A program made the position numbers and the translations under genes. The notes under the pieces are model-generated. The model had not been told where the DNA came from. It ran no database searches and saw only the letters and a list, made by a program, of their open reading frames with translations. 64,000 nt of DNA from Hymenoscyphus infarciens (Eukaryota; Ascomycota; Leotiomycetes; Helotiales; Helotiaceae): NCBI GenBank assembly GCA_001414345.1, contig LLCB01000244.1, forward strand, positions 1 through 64,000, read 5' to 3'. This document shows, piece after piece, positions 45,694 through 57,440 of this stretch (positions are counted from its first letter, which is position 1; each line of letters begins with the position of its first letter).

Positions 45694-46930
45694 GGCTTTA
45701 CTTTGCTTTGGGATCTGAGATACTGGTTGATATTGTTTGATGGCTGGGTGTTTTCTGGCTTTTGGGGTACTTTGTGTTAATACAAGTGCTGGGACATATA
45801 TTGAGAGTTTTGTCGATGGTTTTGATGTAGCTTTAGTTATCTACGTTTTGTAGGTCAGAAACTCCATTCCCTTCATTGGGAATGGACTTTTGGCTGTGAA
45901 TGCCTAATGGTAACCTTTGGGTTGTTGACATCAGCGAGGGGGGTATAGGCCATATGCTTGGTGAATCACTTCACGCTTGCTTTTATCGTTGTATAGTTTC
46001 TTATTCGTTCTTTGAGTTGTGGGTGTATATTTGCAACGTGAATTGGCTTCAAGGGCTTTGTTACTTATTTTTTATTGGTTATACACTATTCAACCTCTCG
46101 TTAAGGCCTTAGCAAGGAGCGTCAAGAATCTGGAATATGGAAATTTTGGTATCTTATCACTTCATACTATTGGCATAAATTTTCAGGGTTGCCCACCTGC
46201 TTTTGTGAGTAATGTTCAAAAAAGTGGAGGATAATTCCAAAGACCCTCTGAGTACGTCTTAAAGAAATAAGAAATTAACTTCTCAATTCTTCCGAGTACT
46301 ATGACTGTAAGAATCTTTAAGGTAAGGTAAGGGGTGTGGGGTGGTGGTACGTAGAGTAAATGTGAGGGGTTTCAAAATACCCCAGTTCTATAGTTACTCT
46401 TTCTACAACCTGTCTTTCCCAATACTGGGGTAGATCTTGAATATTGATCTTGAGAAGAATTATGAAATTCCTAAGTATCGCTTTTGGTTTGCTCTAGCCT
46501 GCGCCTTAAAAGTCCTAGAATGAAAGTGTCCACAGAGAAGTTTTTATTTTTATTTCTTTGCCACATGGGTGGGGGGATGGGTTGAGGTTTCGTAGGTGAA
46601 GTATGTTTTGGACAATTAAGGATGTTCTGAAACTCACATTGGCAGAAACTATGATGCAAAACAACCCTTATAGCACTTTCTTTTGACACTCCACTTAGAA
46701 AAAGCTAAGAAAGGTCTTTGGAGCAAGTTTGTGGTGTGTTTAACGCGTGAGCCTTTATTTATAGATGGTACTTGACTTTAAATCCTTTTTTTCTACATAT
46801 TAACTTATCTCTGGCTTCCACTGAATCTCCTCTTCAAACTCTTAACTACTTACCTACCTTCAGCCTTTAACTTCAACATAACGACAGCCACATATAATCC
46901 TCAAAAGCCCCCTTGCAAGATACTTCAATA
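45694..46930. other. Intergenic, no gene seen
   Basis: Only short, unsupported frames on both strands. Contains the 5' flank of the 43,642-45,693 gene. Confidence 0.5.
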
Positions 46931-48787
46931 TGGCTGCTGAAGAAGCATGTCAGGGGATAGACAACTTTCCACCCACGTCAACCCCACACAGCCAAAGCAT
47001 GAAATAAGATCTGAGTAAGTCCAAATAAACTTTCTGTATCTGCAAAGAAACCCAAGAATAGCCCTGAGACCTCGTTAGGTACTTGGAAGATTGTAACCCA
47101 ACCAACTTATGCTTCTGGTCAGCCATGCAAGGAACAATGGACAGACCACTGGACCGAAAGATTGTGCAAGCATAAGGAGCCCATCGAACAAACTACTAGC
47201 ACGTTCATCAAGGTTGAATGGCCAGAAGATAGCAGCGGCGAGGTACTTACTTGCTTTCCGGAGCCTCCTCAAGAAGCAGGTGTTACCCAATTCTGGAATG
47301 TCCAAACCATGCTACTGACACAGCTCCAACAATTGCTCCAAACCAGAACTTGGGAACATTCTCTACCCGAACCTGCTTTCCTCGATCTCAAATTTGAAGG
47401 AATAGTGGCGGCTCTTTAAATCGGCTATTTACGCGCAACCTATACCAACAACTACGACCGGAAATGGAGAAATTAGTTTGTAGGGATTCTCGATATGTCC
47501 TCTTGGCACATTACAAGCGAATCCCAACCTTCGACCCTCAAAGCTTACGAATCAACCCGAGAAAACACCAGTGTACTTTCATCCCGCCAAAGATACACTC
47601 CAGCTCCCTCGTAATTACCCCTGATTTTCCAACCTGGTACGCACAACTTCCTCTGCGAGGCTCAGAATATCGTCATGCGAGACTATTCTCTCGGAAATAG
47701 AAATACAGCACATAATGTGCTTCTTTGGAAAATGGAATACCTCCCCAAGCTCGCAAGAGTTTGCATGTCCTCTTGAATGATTGTCCCTTGAAAGAGCGCG
47801 AGGGCTTTGGCAACCTGGAACTCGTAGATGTCAATGGGGATCTTAAGCGAGGTGAGCTTTTTTGAGACCATCCTTCTTCCGCAATATTCTCCGAAACTCC
47901 AATGAGTACTTCAACAAGGCTGGGACACGCATTTGAGAGAGCCAAAGTCCGCCACAAGAATTATGCTTCTGCACTCCAACACCATGGATTTTTGGGGTTT
48001 GCCAAGAATGTGAAATATAAACCCTCTTTGTTGGCCCGAAAAGATGATTTAACATGGTTCAAATCGGAATTTCTGTATCTTGTTCCACGTGGAAAGGTGG
48101 ATGTGGAGAAGAAGGATGCCGTATACTACACCGTCAGACCCATATCCGAGTATGGAGCGAATCAAAACCGCCTACTTCTTTGCAACGAGTTGGAAGGAAA
48201 AACACACCGACTACCTGGCGTGATATGGCGAGAGAGGTTATTACCTCTTGTCACCCCAAAAAGATCGCTCGGAAGTAATCTACCAAGATATTGCCAAGAT
48301 GTTCAAGACTACGGAGTTGGCGCACCGCGGTATTCAATCTGAAGCAATCCACTACCGAGGGGTTGCGGCTTTGTTTGGGGGTACGGAGGAAGAAAGCACT
48401 GGTTACGACAATGAAGAGCCTTCAGCAGTGTTGCACGGGAATACACAAATTGCAAAGCTTCCTACGAGAAAAACCGATTTACCCAACGAAACGCATCCAG
48501 AGATCGTGTTTGTGACACACTGTGAGGCTGGTTGGGGCCCCATCAAACAAATCGTCTATTATCCCAATCGAGATGAGAACTTGAGAGATACCATTCTGGC
48601 GAATATTTTTGGAGGGAGTAATGCAAGGGGACCTTATATTTCGAACGCTGAAATTGAGCTCCTCTGCTTCACTTTAAACTGTGGGACCTCCTTTCTGCCA
48701 TCAAGTATGTCGAGAAAAAGACACATGGTGATGAAGCTTGGTTTCTCATGTAAAAGAAATTCTGGGAATTTAGTCAGGCCGAGGTAA
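46931..48787 (+). pseudogene. Disabled gene of unknown family
   Basis: Protein-like segments follow one another in changing plus-strand frames. MAAEEACQGIDNFPPTS stops at a TAA near 47,006. Next comes TWKIVTQPTYASGQPCKEQW to FLDLKFEG (about 47,040-47,400), then LFTRNLYQQLRPEMEKLVC (to about 47,700). FERAKVRHKNYASALQHHGF runs to about 48,125. MERIKTAYFFATSWKEKHTD has an in-frame TGA at about 48,223. The last segment is YYLLSPQKDRSEVIYQDIAK to 48,787. At least two frameshifts and two stops break it; some could be introns, but the joins lack good splice sites. Base composition is normal, so decay was not by heavy RIP. Family unknown. Confidence 0.55.
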
Positions 48788-50434
48788 GGGATGTTTATAG
48801 ATTTTAAATGAATAGGATAGTCGTTCTATTTTTTCCGTTAGTAGTTATATAGAGCAATGCCAGGAACTGCGCCACAGAACTGTTACCTCAACTTCTCCCG
48901 CTTTTGGGCCATCCTCTCAAGTGATTTTCAGCCATCAAGAGTCTGTAGTTCTAACAGTGATTTCATAGATGTAAGAGGGGCGGACTTTCCTCCGGGTAGA
49001 CCTGCCTTTTGCAAGGAATGTGCGAAAATATTTAGGACAATTACATTTATCCTCCAAGAACATTTAGAACAATCTGGGAATTCGGTAGAAATTTCAGACC
49101 TTCTCTGGCAATTGTCCTAGAAATTCTTAACACTTGTAAATAGAGGGAGGGTGCACACAGACCAAAGCCCGTGATTCTTGCATGTGGTTGCGATAAATCC
49201 AAGGCATGCTCAGAAGACGGCCAGGGTCCTGACAGCGGGTGTCGGCTTTCGGCTCCATCAATTCTTCTATATGAAGTTTACAGAGAGGTGAGTTTACGAT
49301 CGAAAAAATCGAGTTGCAGCGAAAGCCCGCCCCGCCCCGCCCCGCCCCGCTCCCCGCCACCCCAAAGCTTGGCAGTCCCTCCTCGGTTTTGTTGAACATC
49401 AAACCAACAAAACAAGACACTATCTCCAAAGCAGGTTTCCGGGTATCACAATGTTTGCAAACCGCCTCTATCCTCCCCCGTTTGGATATCACGCATTTGC
49501 TGACCTCCTTTCAGCTGAATGAATTACGCCAATGCTGCAGCTCTGAGTGCTCTGAGTCCTCGAGTCCCAGAGCAATCAATTTCCTCTTAACAATCCCCCA
49601 CCACGAATACCTTTCTTCGGAAAGGTGCCTGCTCGAATGCATCTACGAGAGCTCGCACGGGATTAACACACCGAACACCACTCGGCGATGACAAAATATG
49701 GGCACTGTTGAGGGCGGATAGGATCTGGACCACTGCAACCTCTAACAATTTGTGTACCCTTTCCGAAGCCTCACCAGATTGCCCACTCGATTATTATGCT
49801 GTGTCATACCCGGCTTACTTGAGATCAAGGTTATGGAATTCTGCAGAGACGTATTCCTCATTCACTGGACGTGCTTCGTCATGATCAGCCGTGCTTAGAT
49901 TGAGTCCTGTTGATATGGTTGAAAGATCTACTCTCGGCATCGGACGCATGCACTCTGCTGCAGAAAAAACGGTGGGAGCGTCTCGATTTCTCTCTTGGCC
50001 ACTAAATTCCTAACGTATATGCACCTTTCCGCTATACATGTACCCCAAATGGGCATCACGGGCCATGAAATGTGATATCCGGAGGGGTTGTTACACTAAA
50101 GTTCAGCGCTGAACTTCTTGTACAACAGCATCCCGCTCTCCGCAGTCCAATGCAGATAAGAGAGTCGAAGCTGTGGTCAATATCAGTAGTTCTGATTGGA
50201 AGAGTTGTGGATGTTCGGGAACGTTCATTTGGCATTATGGATCCAATCTTCAAATTGCATGTATATTCTTTTCCTTTTCCTCATTCTGTTGATAATGACA
50301 GAGAAGACTGTTCTAGTCCCTAGTGGCTATTCGGACAGGTGCAACGCTAGAATTACACGGCTTATTTATATGCTCCTTCCATCCTGCTTTCTATCTCTCT
50401 AGAAGGCTTTCAATTGCCACTTTTGACCCTCATC
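48788..50434. other. Intergenic with a GC-rich simple repeat
   Basis: A frame at 48,857-49,120 (RPAFCKECAKIFRTITFILQ) may belong to the preceding broken gene. A (CCCCG)n tract lies at 49,326-49,350. The remainder up to 50,434 shows no gene; its last part is the promoter of the OPT transporter. Confidence 0.45.
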
Positions 50435-52964
50435 ATGGCACTCAGGCCAGGTTCTACCATACTGGACCCTGTATCTGAAAACCATCATTTAGGTCAGAGC
50501 TCTGCCCAGGATATCGAATTGGAAACAACAGTCACAGATGCGAATAAATCGCCGACGTTCGATGTTTCCAATGAAAATAAATTTGGAAAAGCCGAAGTCC
50601 TCAAAGACGCCAAAGACGTGTTAACTCATGTCATCCATGTTGACGATGACCCCTCTCTTTCGCCTTGGACCTTTCGCGCATTCCTTTTAGGTGGGTTAGT
50701 TCCAGGGCATACGTCCACTTTACTAACCAAAATATTGTAGGAATTGGGTTGGCAATATTTGCTTCCGTCCTGCAAGAGATCTACTACTTCAAACCTCAAG
50801 CGATATATGTGTCGATTGTTTTCATGACAGTCGTTGGTTACGCTCTTGGAGAACTGTTTGCTCTCTTGCCGCGATGGGGACCGGTTTTCAAGTTCTTGAA
50901 CCCGTTCCCCTTCAACTCGAAAGAACATGGCTTCATCGTCATCATGGCGTCTGCTGCCGCGACGAATTCCGTCTCAACAGAGATTCTGGCGGCCCAAAAG
51001 CTTTACTACAATCAGGATCCCAATCCTGCCGCTTCGATATTTCTTGTCATATCAAGTCAGCTTTTAGGATTTGGGATAGCGGGACTGCTAAGATCAGTGC
51101 TTGTTCAGCCTACCAGGTATGTTTATAGAGGTCCCGGATCTTTGTTATCGTCCCTAACTTGAAAGAATGCTGTGGCCCATCAATATCCCGGTCATATCTC
51201 TCATCGAAACCCTCCACAGAGACAAGTCCGAAACTCGATTCAGATTGAAAGTCTTCTGGGTGGTCTTTTCTGCTCTTCTCGTCTGGGAAATCATCCCGGA
51301 ATGGATATTCCCCCTGCTACAAGGCATCTCCATATTCTGTCTCGCAAACCAAAATAGTCTGCTCTTCACGAACCTTTTCGGCGGATCCCAAGGGAACGAA
51401 GGTCTGGGATTTCTGTCCGTTAGCCTTGATTGGCAATATATTGCTAGTCTTGGTTCTCCGATGTGGGTCCCACTTTATACACTCGCCAATAGCTTCATTG
51501 GGTATATGCTGTGTATTTTTCTATTCATGGGAATTTATTACGGGAACGTATGGGAATCGAAAAAGTTTCCATTCTTGTCCCAGTTGCTTTACGACAACAG
51601 TTCAAACGCAACAGCTTTTTCGCCATACAACCTGTCCCTGATCTTGACAACCGAGAATGAAATTAATCGAACTGGTTTAGCTGAACACGGGATTCCATAT
51701 CTGACCGGAACTTACGTCGCATATCTTATAACTACTAGCATGGGCCTTACAGCAACATTCGTGCACATGTTCCTCTGGAACTTTGATGATATCAAAGAAG
51801 GGTTTTTCTTTCTTCGTTCGAGTGAGCTGAAAAAACTGCTCAAACCGGCAAGTTTCTGGAAGGGGAGCAAGACATCTGACCAACACCAAAAGGAAGTGCT
51901 CGAGAATCCTCGGATGGATCCACACTACAAGCTCATGGTTCAAAAGGGCTACCAAGAAGTCCCCAATTGGTGGTACTTCAATGTTCTTTTGCTAAGTTTT
52001 GTGGCTGGCCTAGGCACGATTTACGGAGTCAATTCTACTTTGCCTTGGTGGGGATACATCATCAGTAACTTGTTTGCTGCAATCTTTATATTGTTCTTTG
52101 GGGCCCAGATGGGACTCACTGGGTTCCAATTCAACCAGCAACCTTTAATTCAGATGGTGGCTGGTTATTTGCATCCTGGTCGACCACTTGGTATGCCATA
52201 ACTCACCCTCATCTCTTCTTTTTGAAACTAACCAACTTGTTCTAGCAAATATGTATTTTACTGTTTTTGGATTTAACGGTGTCCAACAAGGTCAATGGCT
52301 CGCCCGCGATCTCAAAATAGCACAACTCATACACCTCTCCCCTAAAGCCACCTTCACAGCTCAAATGCTCGGTGCAGTCATCGGAGGAGTCCTAAACTAC
52401 ATCATGATGAAAACCATCGTCTCGAATCAATTTGAGATCCTCACCTCGATCCAAGGCTCAAACATCTGGTCTGGACAAAACGTTCAACAATACAACACAC
52501 TCGCCGTGGCATGGAGCATGGCAGCCGACATGTTTAGCATCGGCGCTCGCTACGAATGGGTAACCATCTCCTACTTTCTCGGCTTCCTCGCACCATTTCC
52601 CTTCTGGCTTCTCCATCGACACACGAAGAAAGAAATATTCGAGTCCTTCAATCTCTCTATTGTCCTTTGGTATATGGGTTGGTTGTTCGTTGGTATCAAC
52701 TCTTCTGCGCTTGCTTACTTTGCTATTGGGTTTGTGGCACAGTGGTGGGTGAGGAAATGGCATCCCAATCTTTTTGTCAAGTATAATTATTTGGTCTCCG
52801 CAGCGCTGGATGGGGGGACTCAGGTGTTGGTTTTTGTGCTGAGCTTTGCGGTTTTTGGGGGGAGTGGGAAGGAGAGGAGGTTTCCGCTTTGGAGGGGGAA
52901 TAATGGTGGGGTAGGGGAGGGGAGGAATATTGATTACTGCGCTTTTAATGCTGGGAATGGGTAG
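50435..52964 (+). CDS. OPT-family oligopeptide transporter
   Basis: Four exons (50,435-50,690, 50,741-51,116, 51,166-52,190, 52,246-52,964; introns 49-55 bp with TACTAAC/CTAAC branch sites) give 791 residues. It is a proton-coupled importer of small peptides or related compounds at the plasma membrane. The cytosolic N-terminus is about 80 residues. The OPT motif appears as LNPFPFNSKEHGFI near residue 138 (usual NPGPFNxKEH with Phe for Gly). About 14-16 hydrophobic segments follow. The C-terminus keeps the family ending (GNN...NIDYCAFN). All exons join in phase, and length is typical. The exact substrate cannot be told. Confidence 0.92.
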
Positions 52965-53289
52965 GAGTTTATATTGTGGGAGTGTAATGATGGCAAGATA
53001 CTTGGGTTTGTTCTCCAGCGCCTCTTCATCGTACTATGTGAACCGTTCCCGGGAAGCTGGAATTATTGACCGAGTAGGCTTATGTGAGAAGTCTTTTTTC
53101 TTCACCATATTCAATTGAAGTGAAACCAAAGCAGTGTTAAACGCTACATGCGCCTGGACTCTCCCAAAAGCAAGGATTGCACCCAAACATCGAAGAATCT
53201 GTCCAAAATGATGCCTGAGCGAGGATTTTCCCAAGTCAGTTTCCCACTTTCTCCAAGAACATTCGCGATAATAAAGCAGATTTAAACCA
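52965..53289. other. Short convergent intergenic region
   Basis: 3' ends of the OPT gene (plus) and the HET gene (minus) face each other across 325 bp; no gene was seen. Confidence 0.5.
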
Positions 53290-55146
53290 CTAGTCTAACT
53301 GGACGTCCCGGAATTGAGAGTCATTCTGTACCGCCTCCCCGTACATAATCCCAAATATGTATGCGCTCCCTAATAACTTGAAGCAGCCCTCCTTTGTTGA
53401 ACTCGGGCGAAGCATCATGGGACATGGGCAGCCAGCAATAAGCCAAACCTGGTCACCACCCTCACAGAACTTTGATACCATGCCCGGCTTTCTCGTGGAA
53501 GTAACGCATGGAAACAAATCATGCCGATCCCGCATACAATTGTAGGAATTGTTGAATGTGAGAGCTGCTTTTCTTATCGACTGGGGATCTGCTAAATCAA
53601 GGAGCTGGGATACATCTTGAATAGCTTCCGCTTCCGATTTGCCTCGTTTTTTGGCAAGCCAGTACTGCAACGACGCCTGTATTGTCTTTTCATCAGGAAG
53701 TTGAACAGACATAGAGTATGACGGGGAAATGAATTTGTCTGCAACGATTGTTCTGGCGACTGCAACATCAAAGGGTACATTTCCAAGCTCCAGGGCGGAA
53801 GTAAAAAAAGCATCGTAAGTCTGTGGTAGGAAGGTACTCCTGGTGTGGAATTGGAAAACATCTTGAAGTATCTCGATGGGTTTCCCAGAAAGTATTACTA
53901 TATCCTCATCATCAAGGCTAAATACTGGCTTGAATTGGGTCAGGCCACCTGCTTGATAATCCGGCAGAGCAGCAAACTTTGGGCAAGAAATGGACCACAC
54001 GGGTTGAATAGGTCCCACGAGCCCACCCGACCAAGATGGACTGTCGAGGCGGAGGCCTCCTAGCCCCGCCCTAGAGAACAACTCGAACCCCCATGGTTGT
54101 TGGATGAGATAACGCGCAATTCTTGCGATTGTAGTCTTCGCTGGGGACTTATAGTCTGGCTGGATTTCGTCTCGGTCAGCATCGGTGGCAATTCCGAGAA
54201 GGCCAAAAAAGTAATCCTGTTGCACTGAAGCTAGACGTCCAGGAAGAAGCACAATCAGTTCGTCTAGAGAGAGACTATTCTCATTGTTGGACTCTTGCCG
54301 CATGATTCTGAGGGTGCCAAGCGTGGAGAACGAGACAACGATATCATAGACATCAGGTTCGCCAAGCCATGTGTCGCCTTGTATGGATGGACTACTGTTC
54401 ATCGTTGCCAACCAAAGATGCTGCCACGGAAATTCTCTTAAACCGTAGAGGAATACAACATCCCTAGCGAGAACGAATTCCTGCACGGTCCAGAGTCTGC
54501 GGAACCAGGGACGAAGCCATATATTGCGTGCTGCTAACCACCTCTCATCAGAACTATACGGAGGAGGCTCGGAATTCTCGGGGAGTGAGGAAAGTTTCAT
54601 TCCAATCCTCTCTTCACTTGCATTTACTGATCGGCCATTGAATCCATAAGGAGCAATGTAGTATTTCCACCACCAGATTAACATGTCAATACCCGACGTG
54701 CTGTCATCCCCTTCTTGTCCAAGGAACACAATAGTCCGGCGTGCGCTACGGTAAATATCACCCATGAGGCGTACTTGCTGCTCCCTTTCATCGAGATCAT
54801 CTTGATTGATGCAAATTCCATCCGCCCATACCAATCGATCTTGGTCGGCATGGCGCAAACGTTGGAGCGCTAGGCCCAGGGTGGTTGTGATTTTGATTAT
54901 GCCGCACTGAGCTGTGAATGCAATGTGCCGTCTCGGTGATTCCCAAGAATATGAAAGTGCCACAAAGGCTTCGACGTCATTGTCTACCGTCCCATCTACG
55001 AGTGCCTGGATATAGTGGCTCAGGCCCCGCGTTGTAAGGCTGCTACGAAGGGGTTGTTGTCCTGTCCCTGGCGACAAAACAAGTATTCGAATTTCTTGAC
55101 TCCCAAGGTTTTGGTAGGTAAAGGCTCCATCTTTGAGATAGCTCAA
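53290..55146 (-). CDS. HET-domain (heterokaryon incompatibility) protein
   Basis: 618 residues in one exon. The HET domain spans about residues 58-225: AFVALSYSWES at 60-70, LVWADGICINQDDLDEREQQ at 105-124, the IYRSARRTIVFLG strand near 131, and RLWTVQEFVLARDVVF near 217. The C-terminal 350 residues form the usual variable region of stand-alone HET proteins, without recognisable NACHT, WD or ankyrin repeats. HET domains (TIR-like fold) trigger cell death in non-self recognition. Here the role is inferred from the domain only. A partial, MITE-disrupted reading frame and a small unknown gene lie upstream. Confidence 0.92.
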   Translation of the reverse strand: MSYLKDGAFTYQNLGSQEIRILVLSPGTGQQPLRSSLTTRGLSHYIQALVDGTVDNDVEAFVALSYSWESPRRHIAFTAQCGIIKITTTLGLALQRLRHADQDRLVWADGICINQDDLDEREQQVRLMGDIYRSARRTIVFLGQEGDDSTSGIDMLIWWWKYYIAPYGFNGRSVNASEERIGMKLSSLPENSEPPPYSSDERWLAARNIWLRPWFRRLWTVQEFVLARDVVFLYGLREFPWQHLWLATMNSSPSIQGDTWLGEPDVYDIVVSFSTLGTLRIMRQESNNENSLSLDELIVLLPGRLASVQQDYFFGLLGIATDADRDEIQPDYKSPAKTTIARIARYLIQQPWGFELFSRAGLGGLRLDSPSWSGGLVGPIQPVWSISCPKFAALPDYQAGGLTQFKPVFSLDDEDIVILSGKPIEILQDVFQFHTRSTFLPQTYDAFFTSALELGNVPFDVAVARTIVADKFISPSYSMSVQLPDEKTIQASLQYWLAKKRGKSEAEAIQDVSQLLDLADPQSIRKAALTFNNSYNCMRDRHDLFPCVTSTRKPGMVSKFCEGGDQVWLIAGCPCPMMLRPSSTKEGCFKLLGSAYIFGIMYGEAVQNDSQFRDVQLD

Positions 55147-55562
55147 TGCTGTTCATTTGGAAGAAATCATCCATGCAGATCATCCTGCGGGGATATACAT
55201 TTCTAGAGTCGTGGTGCTAAACGAAGCTGTGGTGGCTATGCTTTGAAACGAGGCCAATGAAGAAAGTCGGGTGATGCCATGACCTGTAGATGTGTAAGAG
55301 AAAATCACGGAGCATTTTGAAAAAGCCACATATCCGAATGCGGTAACTCGGTGTAGTAAGGTCCTGTTGCTGCTGTGAGCACACCACCAACTTAAAAATG
55401 GACATTTTTGCCTAGGAGAACTATTTCTCTTGTTCTTTCTCGTCGCAGTTGTACCTCAAAAGCTGTTTTCCAGGCTCACTTTGGCAGAGGGCTTTACTAT
55501 GTTCAACAAGAATGGCTAACCTCAAATTCAAACCCTGCGAGTAACCACCAGTCGCCAAATAT
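55147..55562. other. Upstream flank of the HET gene
   Basis: No gene. Its right end (55,500-55,554) holds the tail of a minus-strand frame cut by the miniature element. Confidence 0.5.
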
Positions 55563-55840
55563 CAGTGAATTGGCTTTCCCCGCCTCTTGGCACTATCTAG
55601 ATATTTTCCTTCTGCCTAGGTGAACTCCGTGTTTTTCTACTTATAAGTATATAATAAGCAACGCTAGTTATAAATAACTTATTTATTAAATAAAAGAGGG
55701 ATAAGTACTACTAGAACACGGTCTATGTTTCATTTTAGTGTTTTATTTACTAAATATTTATTAATTTATTAATAAGGGTCTACTTAGCCTATCCTAGCCT
55801 GACCTCTAGGCTAGGCTAGGATGGGAAACCAAAAACACTG
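55563..55840 (+). mobile_element. hAT-type miniature element, 278 bp
   Basis: It starts CAGTGAATTGGCTTTCCCCG and ends TGGGAAACCAAAAACACTG. The flanks are a perfect 8-bp duplication CCAAATAT (55,555-55,562; 55,841-55,848). The ends are of the same family as the elements at 20.56-22.14 kb. The interior contains CTAGGCTAGG and TATTTATTAA tracts and no gene. It interrupts a minus-strand frame that otherwise runs on from WYPVFIFG to DWWLLAGFEFEV. Confidence 0.88.
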
Positions 55841-56030
55841 CCAAATATGAATACCGGATACCAAGTATCAATAGCACCGAACGGAAAAAATGTTGGTAAG
55901 AGATTTTGATCGAGAAAGTCCTCAATGAAGATGGCGTTGATAGTCGAAAAGACACGAATTTCGATCCAGCTGTGAAGTTGTTCTTCATGCCATGGGGTAC
56001 AAGAACTTGCTAGGCCCACAAACGACCATC
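55841..56030 (-). pseudogene. Coding fragment interrupted by the hAT miniature element
   Basis: Minus-strand frame without an ATG, open from about 56,030 and running (WIEIRVFSTINAIFIEDFLD, then AIDTWYPVFIFG) into the element. With the element and one target copy left out, it continues 17 codons to a stop near 55,510. Looks like the 3' end of a lost gene; family unknown. Confidence 0.4.
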
Positions 56031-56064
56031 ACTGAACCATTCTATGCGTTTTTATCTCTGACCA

Positions 56065-56448
56065 GAGGCAATACTGGCTAAATTGGAGGAAATTTCTAGA
56101 GAAAGCGTTTTCGGAATCTCGCAAGACGACGAAATAGAAGCTCTTCCGTGCTTTATCGACATTGAGTTTGCCGGCGAATTGAAAAGAGCGGTGACACCCC
56201 ATGAGAAAGATATGGTACCATTCAAGAAGGATTTATGGACGCTATACTCCCTGGGGAGGTTGGTTTATGTACTAATCAACACCAAATTGACTAGATTTCT
56301 TCGAATTTCGCAAATTCTACTCTGTTTCTCCTACCGGGTGAACTTGAAAGCATGGATCCCAGTTTTCAAGAAGCTAGATATACTGAAAGTGTATGTTGGG
56401 CGAGGATCAATCAAATCATACGAAGCCATAATGAATGTAGTTAGATGA
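56065..56448 (+). CDS. Hypothetical protein or gene fragment
   Basis: A plus-strand frame open from about 56,065, with the first ATG at 56,083 (MEEISRESVFGISQDDEIEA). It ends at 56,448 (121 codons). Residues 1-55 are acidic and look coding, and a hydrophobic stretch (RISQILLCFSY) follows. Codons after about 56,260 look less like protein, so an intron or decay is possible. No family recognised. Confidence 0.35.
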   Translation, partial: EAILAKLEEISRESVFGISQDDEIEALPCFIDIEFAGELKRAVTPHEKDMVPFKKDLWTLYSLGRLVYVLINTKLTRFLRISQILLCFSYRVNLKAWIPVFKKLDILKVYVGRGSIKSYEAIMNVVR

Positions 56449-56637
56449 TTCGCCTTTTACTACGGAAGTTGAGGAGGTGAATCTGATTTGTCCTCCCTCT
56501 AAGCGAGGAGGTTTGTTAGCGTCCTCCGTTTGTTTACTTTGCGCTCGGATCACCTGTAGCTCCACCCTTCCTCGCACCTGCCTTGAATCATAAGTTCAAC
56601 CTCAACAGCAGACAGTCATTCAACTCTTGTGTATCAA

Positions 56638-57440
56638 ATGGAGGAACCCGATCACGAAATCCTGCTAGAGGAAAACCCATGGATCCATGACATCGACCCT
56701 GATGCGACGATGGACTTCGAAGACAACGCACAGGGCATCGACCCAGGAACGCCCAACCTCGCTTTATCTCCATCCCCAAGCGACAAAAGCAACCCCAATT
56801 ACACCCTCAACTCTGTCTTCCAGACAACCATGGGTTTCGGAAGTCAAAAAATGAGCCAATTCATCGCATCCGGTATCCCACAGCAGATCGGATGTGCCGC
56901 CCTAGCGACATCCGTTCTCGTCGCAAAATCGGGTCTCAAGATTGCGCAAAGTACAGCGTCATATGGAATCACCAAACTGAAAGAGCCTGATATCCCAACT
57001 CATATCTCGGAATTTCTTTTCGATCACAAAAGAGGACGAAGACGAAAGACGGCTTGGCAAAAATTACCCAGGGAGGTGTACAAATGGTGCAAGACCCACC
57101 CTAAAGAGTTGAGGACTGCGGGGTATGTTATTGTTGGCGGCATGTTGGTTTATAACCCAGGTTTGCTGGTTGGAGCTTTGGCTATGAGGAAAAAGGGGAT
57201 TCTTGCGGGTAAGTTCATTCCATGTCATTTCAAATCGCGTATAATAAGCTGAATGCGAGAATAGCAAGTGTTGCGACAAAGATGAAGATGGTTGCGGGTA
57301 TTTTTTCCACGATTCCTGTTGCTCTGAAAGCTTGTGATGATGTACGAAAGGGTGAAGTGGGAAAGCTTGGAGCTGCTGCTGTGAAACTCGCTATGCGGAA
57401 AATGAAAAGAGAGACCAGGGGTAGGAAGAAAAGACGTTAG
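56638..57440 (+). CDS. Two-exon protein with Gly/Ala-rich hydrophobic segments, 248 aa
   Basis: Exons 56,638-57,208 and 57,265-57,440, joined by a 56-bp intron (GTAAGT...AATAG) in phase. An acidic, Pro-rich N-terminus (1 to about 60) is followed by three moderately hydrophobic, small-residue segments: IGCAALATSVLVAKSGLKIA (near 85), GYVIVGGMLVYNPGLLVGAL (near 165) and VAGIFSTIPVALKA (near 200). Strongly basic runs lie at KRGRRRKTAWQK and the C-terminus RETRGRKKRR. The pattern suggests membrane association, with the basic tail possibly nuclear-directing or membrane-binding. No family recognised. Confidence 0.65.

Noticed and set aside
49314..49691. 125-codon frame starting in the CCCCG repeat
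   Set aside because: Its start lies in a simple repeat and it shows no family features.
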